5,445 nucleotides of DNA. It comes from Opitutia bacterium (GTDB lineage: Bacteria > Verrucomicrobiota > Verrucomicrobiae > Opitutales > UBA953). Under the pieces are notes generated by a model. That model searched no databases and was not told the DNA's origin. It saw only the letters and a program-made list of their open reading frames with translations. This document shows positions 1 through 5,445 of the stretch, in pieces; positions within the stretch are counted from its first letter, which is position 1; each line of letters begins with the position of its first letter. The translations under genes were made by a program, and so were the position numbers. The stretch is taken from NCBI GenBank assembly GCA_947465345.1, contig CANHZL010000051.1, positions 1 to 5,445 on the forward strand. The letters run 5' to 3'.

Positions 1-1159
1 CCGCGAGCATCGGGAAACGGATCTTGGGGTCGATGAACAGCTCGACGGGGTCGTAGCCAGGCTTGCGATGGATGTCCACGGTGCGCGCGAAGTCGGGCTC
101 ACCCTGTCCTTCCTCCCACCAGTAATAAGAGAACCAGCTATGGTCGTCGGCGATGACGACGAAGTCGCCGCTGCGCACATGCTTGATGCCGGCAGCGGCC
201 TGGCCTTCGGCGTCGAGCACCTGGGCGACGCCGGGCGTGGCGAGCAGGACTTTGCGGACGGCTTCGCGAACCGACGGATCAAGGACCACGACATGCGCGA
301 TCTGGTGGTCGACCACGGCGAAGGCCTTGGAGTTGAAGGTATCGAGCGTCAGGCTGCCGTCCTCGGGCTTGAGCTCGAGCCAGTCGTGCGCACGCAGGAC
401 CTTGTTCAGCGGGACGGCGCGGTCGACGGCGGTGATGGCGTATTCGGAGACGATGAGGACTTCGACGCCGCGGGCTTCGAGGAACTCGGCGAGGTCACCG
501 ACGAGCTTATCGACGTCACGACGCGCGGTATCGCAGCGCGCATCGTCCGGTCCGAAGCGCTGGAGGTCGTAATCGAGGTGTGGCAGGTAGACCAGGCTGA
601 GGTCGGGCTGCTCGTGCTCTTCAATCCAGCGAGCCGAATCAGCGATCCACTGCGATGACGGCAAGCCGGCACGTGGGCCCCAGAACGAATGGAACGGGAA
701 ATCGCCGAGATCGCGCTTGAGCAGTTCCTTGTAGCGCTGCGGGTAGCTCGCGATGTCGAGGATCTTCCCGCCATCGGCCTTATAGACCGGGCGTGGCGTG
801 ACGGAGATGTCCGCTGCGGTACCCATATTGTACCACCAGAAGAGGTTCGCGACCTTGAGCTTAGGGTTCTTGGCGTGCAGTTCGTCCCAGACCTTCGGGG
901 CGAGCACGACGCGGTTCGACTGCTTCCAGAACTGCACCTCGCTGAGCGTGCGGTCGTACCAGCCATTACCGACGATACCATGCACGCTCGGTTGCTTGCC
1001 CGTCAGGTAATCGGACTGCGCGGTGCAGGTGACGGCCGGGAACGCGGGGCGCACCTTCGCGACGCTGCCCTTGGCAGCACGGGCGGCGAGGCGCGGCATG
1101 ACGCCGGAACTCAGGTCCCGGGCGGAGAGACCGACAACGTTCAGGACCGCGCGACGCAT
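1..1159 (-). CDS. eboF: EboF-like alkaline phosphatase/nucleotide pyrophosphatase superfamily protein (3' end cut off by window)
   Basis: An open frame runs from the ATG at 1159-1157 to the left edge without a stop, giving 386 residues; the C-terminus is outside the window. The start is chosen because the protein then opens MRRAVLNVVGL, the expected first beta strand of the fold. No signal peptide is visible, so it should be cytoplasmic, unlike most alkaline phosphatases. FPAVT at 40-44 followed by TG (53-54) and HG (60-61) matches the nucleophile region of nucleotide pyrophosphatases, with Thr44 as the candidate nucleophile. Later landmarks are PHLDYDLQRFGPD (193-205), SEYAIT (238-243), DHQIAH (284-289) and DIHRKPGYDP (362-371). 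By hand alignment several usual metal ligands are changed (Val9, Gln200, Glu239, Tyr240), so phosphatase activity is not assured. The start lies inside the 3' end of the cyclase gene (19-nt overlap), which suggests translational coupling. Family assignment is firm; the reaction is unknown. Confidence 0.85.
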   Translation of the reverse strand, partial: MRRAVLNVVGLSARDLSSGVMPRLAARAAKGSVAKVRPAFPAVTCTAQSDYLTGKQPSVHGIVGNGWYDRTLSEVQFWKQSNRVVLAPKVWDELHAKNPKLKVANLFWWYNMGTAADISVTPRPVYKADGGKILDIASYPQRYKELLKRDLGDFPFHSFWGPRAGLPSSQWIADSARWIEEHEQPDLSLVYLPHLDYDLQRFGPDDARCDTARRDVDKLVGDLAEFLEARGVEVLIVSEYAITAVDRAVPLNKVLRAHDWLELKPEDGSLTLDTFNSKAFAVVDHQIAHVVVLDPSVREAVRKVLLATPGVAQVLDAEGQAAAGIKHVRSGDFVVIADDHSWFSYYWWEEGQGEPDFARTVDIHRKPGYDPVELFIDPKIRFPMLA

Positions 1160-2292
1160 GGCTGCTGATCCCGCGCCCGCAGTTCGTCAGCAGCCTTGCG
1201 CACGATGGCGGAAGCCATCTCGTGGACCTGCGTGGACTTACCGATGGCGGTCGGCAGGACGAGCGTGAGCTGGCCGCCGAGGTGTTCACGGAATTCTTCG
1301 AGGCCGGCCAGCATCGGCGCGCCACCTTCGAGGTGCATCTCGGGCGCGTAGATCTTGAAGCCGAGGGCCACGAGCAGGTTGAGCGAGCGTTCCGTCTCTT
1401 CCTTACCGAAAAGCCCGAGCTCACGGGCGCAGATCAGGTCGAGCGCTAGGCCGACGGCCACGGCCTCGCCGTGCGTCAGGCGATGCTGGGTCATCGACTC
1501 GAGCTTATGCGCGGCCCAATGGCCAAGGTCGAGGGGACGGGCGCTGCCGAGTTCGAAAGGGTCGCCATTGCCGGCGATGTGCTTCGCGTGCAGTTCGGCG
1601 GAGCGACGGACGGCGCGGCCGATGGCGGGGATGTTCCCGGCAGCAAGTAGCGCGGACTCCTTCTCGAGGTTGGCGAAGAAGACCGGGTCCTTGAGGAGCG
1701 AGACCTTCACGGCCTCGACGAGCCCGTCACGCAGGCCGCGAGCGTCCAGCGAGGCGAGTAACGCGAGGTCGTTGACGACGGCGGCCGGCACGGCGAAGGC
1801 GCCGGTGAAGTTCTTCTTACCAAAGGTATTGATGCCGTTCTTCACGCCGACGCCGGCATCGCCCTGACCGAGGGTCGTGGTGGGCATACGCACGAGACGC
1901 ACGCCACGGTGGGCGGTGGCGGCCGCAAAACCGACGGCGTCGAGGAAGGCGCCGCCACCGATGGCGAGGACGTAGGAGTGGCGGCAGATCTTGTCGGCCT
2001 CGATTGCGGCCAGAGCGGCCTTGACGACGGCGGAGTCCTTCTTGGCGGCCTCACCGCCGGTGAGCACGAGGGGCGCGCGGGTGAAGTGAATGGCCATGGC
2101 CTTGCCGTAGGCGGCGACCTCGGTAGCGAAGCCCGGACGGGAGTTGGCCAGGCCGGCGTCGACAATCGGGATGACCTTGGCCCCGGCGAAGAGGTCGGCG
2201 AGCACACGGTTACCCGCAGCAAACGCGCCTTCGGTGAAGAAGATGCGATGGCGGTAGGTTACCGCGAATTCGAGGTCAAGGGAGTCGTCCAT
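1141..2292 (-). CDS. eboD: EboD-like 3-dehydroquinate synthase family sugar-phosphate cyclase
   Basis: This encodes 383 residues in the dehydroquinate synthase fold, whose members use NAD+ and a divalent metal to cyclise a sugar phosphate. Visible motifs are TGGEAAK (78-84), the nucleotide-binding AIGGGAFLD (110-118), PTTTLGQGDAGVGVKNGIN (137-155), ExxK at Glu193/Lys196, LDLGHWAAHKLE (254-265) and HGEAVAVG (274-281). Glu193, His258 and His274 fall where the three metal ligands lie in fungal dehydroquinate synthase, with the same His-to-His spacing of 16, so the site looks intact. The DSSVGGKT signature of true dehydroquinate synthase is replaced by DAGVGVKN, nearer to sedoheptulose-7-phosphate-type cyclases, so shikimate synthesis is unlikely. 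I chose the ATG at 2292 although the frame stays open to 2760: the upstream 156 codons overlap the prenyltransferase gene, are Arg/Pro-rich and resemble nothing. No clear Shine-Dalgarno is seen. The substrate is unknown. Confidence 0.9.
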   Translation of the reverse strand: MDDSLDLEFAVTYRHRIFFTEGAFAAGNRVLADLFAGAKVIPIVDAGLANSRPGFATEVAAYGKAMAIHFTRAPLVLTGGEAAKKDSAVVKAALAAIEADKICRHSYVLAIGGGAFLDAVGFAAATAHRGVRLVRMPTTTLGQGDAGVGVKNGINTFGKKNFTGAFAVPAAVVNDLALLASLDARGLRDGLVEAVKVSLLKDPVFFANLEKESALLAAGNIPAIGRAVRRSAELHAKHIAGNGDPFELGSARPLDLGHWAAHKLESMTQHRLTHGEAVAVGLALDLICARELGLFGKEETERSLNLLVALGFKIYAPEMHLEGGAPMLAGLEEFREHLGGQLTLVLPTAIGKSTQVHEMASAIVRKAADELRARDQQPCVARS

Positions 2293-2387
2293 AGCCCTGG
2301 GGGAGGGTTTATCAGAAGAGGTTAGACGCCTGAGGACAAGCCAAGTTCCCAACTTCGGCCTTCGTAAAGGCCCCAAACCCGGCCGAA
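2293..2387. other. eboC-eboD intergenic spacer with small hairpins
   Basis: These 95 nt are the only sizeable gap in the cluster. Three short perfect inverted repeats are visible: AAGTT/AACTT (2343-2347 and 2351-2355, 3-nt loop); GGCCTT/AAGGCC (2357-2362 and 2367-2372, 4-nt loop); and CGGCC/GGCCG (2356-2360 and 2381-2385), which competes with the second. None is followed by a run of T on the minus strand, so I do not call an intrinsic terminator. Stems this short arise often in GC-rich DNA. The spacer could carry a processing site, an internal promoter or nothing. Confidence 0.35.
2311..2339 (-). promoter_or_regulatory. Weak sigma70-like promoter candidate before eboD
   Basis: On the minus strand TTGTCC (2339-2334) and TCTGAT (2316-2311) are separated by 17 bp; each matches the sigma70 consensus at four of six positions. 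Transcription would begin near 2304, leaving a leader of only about 12 nt before the eboD ATG. This fits an internal promoter that decouples the cyclase and EboF from the upstream genes, but matches of this quality occur by chance, and promoter consensus in this lineage is unknown. Confidence 0.18.
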
Positions 2388-3386
2388 TCAGGTGGTCGGG
2401 ATCCAGCGACGCAGCAACAGGGTCAGGCCGAACGAGCCGAAAGGCATGATCCAGACAAGCCGCGACGCGAAGACGGCCCAACCCACCTCGACCGAACCTT
2501 CGGTGCCGGAACGCATGTAGCCGACATAATAGAAGAAGATACCCGCCGCGGCGAAGTCGACCAAGGGGAACGCGGCGAGGCGGTCGGCGACCCGGCGGCC
2601 GACGCCGGCGGGCAGAGCGTGGCGGCGGTTCGAGAAAGCGACCCAGGCCCAGAACAGAAGACAGCCGATGAGGGCGGGGCGCGACATGACGTTCACCTCG
2701 GGCAAGAATTGCACGAGGACGAGCGGGACGGGCACGAGATAAAGTAGCCACTCGGCCCACTTGGGCGGCGCGCCGGGTCCAGCTTCATGTCGCGCGACGA
2801 GCGTGATCGAGAACGTCAGCAGCCAAAGCACCGCCGGATATGCGAGCAGCGCGACGAGATTCCAGCCGCGGAAGTGCGGGCCATCGATCAGCCCGCCGAC
2901 AGCGAAGAAACCGATGAGCGGAAGTAACGCGCGGCAGAGCCCCATCACGGCCGGCGCCCAGCTGACGCCCTTATGCCAGCGATCATAGACGAGCACGCTG
3001 GCGACGAGCAGGAGCACGAGGACGAGGGTGATGCCACGATGGCCGCCGAGCGAGGCGGCGACGGTGAACCATGAGCCGAAGGCCAGCGCGAGGCCGCCGA
3101 CAATGAACGCGGACCGCGCGGAGACGATGCCGGCCGGGATCGGTCGGGTGGAACGGCGCTCGGTGTCCCAGCGCGCATCGAAGGCGTCGTTGAGGATCAT
3201 GCCGCCGACGTAGATCAGCGAGACACCGAGGAGCAGCCCAAAAAGCGAGAGTAACAGGCCGTTGGTCCACGGGAAGCGATCGGTGTAGACATAGCCGAGC
3301 AGCCAGCCGCCGACCAGGTTGCTCCAGACCGTCGGCAGGTTCGAGCCACGGGTGAGGATCAGCCAGGCGCGGAGCTTGGCGAACAT
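2388..3386 (-). CDS. eboC: EboC-like UbiA family membrane prenyltransferase
   Basis: This encodes a 332-residue hydrophobic protein with about eight to ten membrane segments, the clearest near 44-65, 93-112, 117-134, 176-197, 211-228, 236-252 and 304-325. UbiA-family enzymes join a polyprenyl diphosphate to an acceptor in the membrane. The first Asp-rich motif is intact: NDAFDARWD (66-74, Asp67, Asp70, Asp74), followed by Arg77 and STRPI (79-83), which normally bind Mg2+-diphosphate. YDRWHKG (134-140) and Arg152 follow. After the segment ending near 197, where UbiA proteins usually carry a second DxxxD, there is only ARHEAG (198-203), so that motif is absent or remodelled. The gene starts one base after the EboE stop (TGAGATG across the junction), implying coupled translation. 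It is the only membrane protein of the set, so the membrane step of the pathway probably happens here. Prenyl donor and acceptor are unknown. Confidence 0.9.
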   Translation of the reverse strand: MFAKLRAWLILTRGSNLPTVWSNLVGGWLLGYVYTDRFPWTNGLLLSLFGLLLGVSLIYVGGMILNDAFDARWDTERRSTRPIPAGIVSARSAFIVGGLALAFGSWFTVAASLGGHRGITLVLVLLLVASVLVYDRWHKGVSWAPAVMGLCRALLPLIGFFAVGGLIDGPHFRGWNLVALLAYPAVLWLLTFSITLVARHEAGPGAPPKWAEWLLYLVPVPLVLVQFLPEVNVMSRPALIGCLLFWAWVAFSNRRHALPAGVGRRVADRLAAFPLVDFAAAGIFFYYVGYMRSGTEGSVEVGWAVFASRLVWIMPFGSFGLTLLLRRWIPTT

Positions 3387-3387
3387 C

Positions 3388-4560
3388 TCAGAGGGGCTTC
3401 ACGCCACGCTGCGCGAGTTCAGCGAGCGTCCAGCGATATTCTTCGGCAATCATGTCGGCGACATCGGCCGCGCGGACTTCGGGCGGCAGGACTTCCCAGG
3501 TATACGTCTCGATCTCGAGCTCGCGACAAGCGCCGGGCGCCTTGGCGATGACATCAAGCGCGGCCTTGAGGTGGTCGTTCGTCGTGGAGAGTTCATCGGA
3601 CAGTCGGTCGGCGTTGACCGGCACATGGAAGTGCACGCGGAGTTCCTCGAGCGCGCGGAGCTGATCAATCGCCGCCATGGCGAACGGGATGTCCTTGAAG
3701 CGCACGATGGAGCCGTCCTTCGCCCGACCCATGGTCTGGTGCAGGTACGTGGGCTCGTGCATCTTCGCGAGGCGCGCGAGGGCGACCTCGGTGGGCTTTA
3801 ACTTCAGCGCGGAGCTGAGATGGAACTTAAGCACGGGCGCGCCGCCGGCGTTGAGTCGGGCGATAGCCTCATGGGCTTCTTCGTATTGCAGCGCGAAGTG
3901 GCAGGTGTCGTAGGCGATGCCGAGGTGGGCGTCGACGAGGCCCTTGGCAGGCTCTTCAGCGCGAAGCTGTTCGAAGAGGCGCAGCGCTTCGGGCGTGTTC
4001 TCGGCGTGGCCGATCGGCTCAGGCTCGAGCGCAAGGCGCAGGTGCGTGCCGGTGCGATCGCGCAGGCGGGCGAGGTGTTCGGCGCACGCGAGAAGGTTGC
4101 GGCGCATGACCTTGAGCTCGTCGGCATTGCGTCCAAAGCCCTTGAATGAACCCGGCAACGTACTGACGGTGCCGACCTTGTCGGGCGGACCAAATGCGGC
4201 GAGGAGATCGAAGAGACGGTTGGTGTATTCGAGACGCGGCGTCTCGCACCAGTCCGGTGAGAAGACGTTGTCCTTCACGGCCTGGCCGTGGAACGGGCCG
4301 AAGGGGAAGCCGTTAATCCCGGCGACAACGCAGTTCTCTTTGTCCAGCCAGGCGCGGAAAGCCGCGAGCGTGGCGGGCACGGCGAGCTCCTTCGCGGCGA
4401 GGTCGCCGAGGCGGAGGCCGAGGACGTAAGTCTTACCGGGGCAGACGCGGTCGCGCACGCGAAGCGCATGGTCGCGCAGGCCGGCGAACGTCTCGACCCA
4501 CCCTTCGCCGCGATGGACGTTGGTGCAGTAGGCGAGGGAAAGTCCAGACGTGAGCTTCAC
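3388..4560 (-). CDS. eboE: EboE-like xylose-isomerase-type TIM-barrel protein (metabolite traffic protein EboE)
   Basis: This is a 390-residue protein of the xylose isomerase-like TIM-barrel superfamily (sugar-phosphate isomerases/epimerases, AP-endonuclease fold). Family landmarks run in order: LAYCTNVHRGEGW (9-21), NGFPFGPFHG (83-92) with VKDNVFSPDW (95-104), STLPGSFKGFG (133-143), LALEPEP (176-182), YDTCH (217-221), KFHLSSALK (245-253), EPTYLHQ (269-275), VHFHVPV (309-315) and EIETYTWEVLP (349-359). Glu179, Asp218, His221 and Glu351 are plausible metal or acid/base residues at the barrel's C-terminal rim; this is inferred from strand-end positions. The start codon is GTG (4560-4558); no ATG or GTG lies just upstream in frame, and the KLTSGLSLAYCTN opening fits the family. 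The EboB stop is four bases upstream and the EboC start one base downstream. No signal peptide is visible, so it is likely cytoplasmic. The reaction is unproven; the family name reflects its genetic link to metabolite export. Confidence 0.9.
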   Translation of the reverse strand: MKLTSGLSLAYCTNVHRGEGWVETFAGLRDHALRVRDRVCPGKTYVLGLRLGDLAAKELAVPATLAAFRAWLDKENCVVAGINGFPFGPFHGQAVKDNVFSPDWCETPRLEYTNRLFDLLAAFGPPDKVGTVSTLPGSFKGFGRNADELKVMRRNLLACAEHLARLRDRTGTHLRLALEPEPIGHAENTPEALRLFEQLRAEEPAKGLVDAHLGIAYDTCHFALQYEEAHEAIARLNAGGAPVLKFHLSSALKLKPTEVALARLAKMHEPTYLHQTMGRAKDGSIVRFKDIPFAMAAIDQLRALEELRVHFHVPVNADRLSDELSTTNDHLKAALDVIAKAPGACRELEIETYTWEVLPPEVRAADVADMIAEEYRWTLAELAQRGVKPL

Positions 4561-4564
4561 GCGG

Positions 4565-5380
4565 TCAGGCCTGAGCGGCGGGGTCCTTGAAACGCGGCGA
4601 CTGCGAGAGGAACTTCACCGGGTTACCGTAGACGAGGCGATCGATGGCGGCGGCGGAGTGGCCGCGGCGACGCATCTCCTGCGCGGCCTTGGGTACAGAC
4701 AGCGGATCGCTGTGGCCCCAGTCGCACGCGCTATTGAGCCAGACGCGCTGGGCGGAGACGGATTCGATCATGTCGATGGCACGCACGGGCGTGGCCTTCG
4801 ATTCAGGGTAAAGCGTGATGCCGGCCCAGAAACCTTGGTCGAGTACTTCGTGAATCGTGTGCTCTTCCACGTGGTCGATGATGACGCGTTCAGGCTTCAC
4901 GACGCCGTTGGCCTTGAGGCAATCCATGATGAGGCGCGTGCCCTTGCGCTTGTCCTCGAGGTGCGGCGTGTGCACGAGGATCATCTGGTCATACTGCACC
5001 GCGAGGGCGATGTGCTGCTCGAGCACCTTCATCTCGTTGCGCGTGTTCTTATTCAGGCCGATCTCGCCGATGCCGAGCACCGTCGGGGCCTTGAGGAATT
5101 CGGGGACCAGCGCGAGGACGTCAGCGGCGAGCGCCATGTCTTCGGATTCCTTCGGGTTGATGCAGAGCCAGGAGTAATGCGGCAGGCCGTATTTGGCGGC
5201 ACGCTTGGGTTCATGCTGCGTCAGCTGGCAGAAGTAGTCGTAGAAGCCGTCGGCGGACTTGCGGTCGAAGCCGGCCCAGAAGGCGGGCTCGCAGATCGCG
5301 GCGCAGCCCGCGAGGGCCATGGCCTGATAGTCGTCGGTGGTGCGGCTCACCATGTGGCCGTGCGGTTCGATGTAGCGCAT
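4565..5380 (-). CDS. eboB: EboB-like TatD family metal-dependent hydrolase
   Basis: This encodes 271 residues, a normal length for a TatD-type amidohydrolase-superfamily hydrolase. The two-metal site can be traced: HxH near the N-terminus (His7, His9 in EPHGHMVSRTTDDY, 5-18), IGEIGLN (104-110, Glu106), VHTPH (136-140, His137), IDHVEEHT (168-175, His170) and CDWGHSDPL (219-227, Asp220). All expected ligands are present, so an active enzyme is likely. TatD relatives are best known as nucleases, but in ebo clusters this protein accompanies a cyclase and a prenyltransferase, so a small-molecule C-N, C-O or ester bond is the more likely target (inference). The ATG at 5380 puts the HxH strand at the very N-terminus, as the family requires. 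No signal peptide is seen. It lies 9 nt after an upstream gene and 4 nt before EboE, in one transcription unit; no strong Shine-Dalgarno is visible. Confidence 0.9.
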   Translation of the reverse strand: MRYIEPHGHMVSRTTDDYQAMALAGCAAICEPAFWAGFDRKSADGFYDYFCQLTQHEPKRAAKYGLPHYSWLCINPKESEDMALAADVLALVPEFLKAPTVLGIGEIGLNKNTRNEMKVLEQHIALAVQYDQMILVHTPHLEDKRKGTRLIMDCLKANGVVKPERVIIDHVEEHTIHEVLDQGFWAGITLYPESKATPVRAIDMIESVSAQRVWLNSACDWGHSDPLSVPKAAQEMRRRGHSAAAIDRLVYGNPVKFLSQSPRFKDPAAQA

Positions 5381-5389
5381 GGTCGTGGC

Positions 5390-5445
5390 TTACTTGAGGC
5401 CGGGCCAGACGCCCGAGGCGGCCTTGGTGTCGGCCTTTTCGATCG
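5390..5445 (-). CDS. 3' end of an unidentified upstream gene (possibly eboA)
   Basis: Reading the minus strand back from a TAA at 5392-5390, the frame gives 17 residues ending IEKADTKAASGVWPGLK and runs out of the window. The 9-nt gap to the EboB start and same strand suggest it is the preceding gene of the operon. In reference ebo clusters the gene before eboB is eboA, a protein of unknown function, so that is the positional guess. The fragment is too short to recognise and could belong to another gene or be an open frame by chance. Confidence 0.45.
   Translation of the reverse strand, partial: IEKADTKAASGVWPGLK

Noticed and set aside
68..658. Long plus-strand open frames across the window, such as this 196-codon one and those at 1909-2325 and 3319-3801.
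   Set aside because: They lie antisense to well-recognised genes, arise from GC-rich codon bias and show no family motifs.
1141..2292. Naming the cyclase gene aroB and assigning it to the shikimate pathway.
   Set aside because: The DSSVGGKT signature is altered and the neighbours are ebo genes, not aromatic amino acid genes.
2357..2385. Intrinsic terminator after eboC.
   Set aside because: The hairpins are short and no T-run follows on the minus strand.
2293..2760. N-terminal extension of the EboD frame by 156 codons.
   Set aside because: It overlaps eboC in another frame, is Arg/Pro-rich and low in complexity, and the DHQS-family start aligns with the ATG at 2292.
3388..4560. Calling EboE a xylose isomerase (xylA).
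   Set aside because: Only the superfamily fold and a few strand-end residues fit; the motifs (NGFPFG, STLPGSFK, EIETYTW) are those of EboE.
1..5445. Mobile element, attachment site, CRISPR, tRNA or other RNA gene.
   Set aside because: Coding density leaves only 95 nt plus two very short gaps, and no terminal or tandem repeats or tRNA-like arms were seen.

Overview
This window is almost entirely one minus-strand gene cluster. I read it as an ebo cluster (named after the eustigmatophyte-bacterial operon; related to the EDB nematode-repellence locus of Pseudomonas fluorescens and the scytonemin-associated satellite genes of cyanobacteria). The DNA is GC-rich and densely coding, with no mobile elements, tRNAs, rRNAs or CRISPR repeats. 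The protein sequences look bacterial. Family memory suggests something like Verrucomicrobiota (Opitutae-type), but nothing here proves the phylum.

Layout in transcription order (right to left): the last 17 codons of an upstream gene (5390-5445); a TatD-like metal hydrolase, EboB (4565-5380); a xylose-isomerase-like TIM-barrel protein, EboE (3388-4560, GTG start); a UbiA-family membrane prenyltransferase, EboC (2388-3386); a 3-dehydroquinate-synthase-like sugar-phosphate cyclase, EboD (1141-2292); and an alkaline-phosphatase/nucleotide-pyrophosphatase superfamily protein, EboF (from 1159 to beyond the left edge). Junctions are 9 nt, 4 nt, 1 nt, 95 nt and a 19-nt overlap. The only real non-coding stretch is the 95 nt between eboC and eboD. 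It holds small hairpins and a weak promoter-like pair.

Working together (inference): the cyclase, isomerase-like and hydrolase/phosphatase-like proteins have no visible signal peptides and should be cytoplasmic, while EboC sits in the membrane. The set looks like a pathway that makes a cyclic, sugar-derived polar group and attaches it to, or passes it onto, a polyprenyl lipid. The end product of ebo clusters is unknown; in Nostoc they are linked to moving the scytonemin monomer out of the cytoplasm. The most interesting points are that EboF lacks several expected metal ligands, EboD has a cyclase motif unlike true dehydroquinate synthase, and EboC lacks a normal second Asp-rich motif. The cluster may therefore carry out chemistry its family names do not describe.
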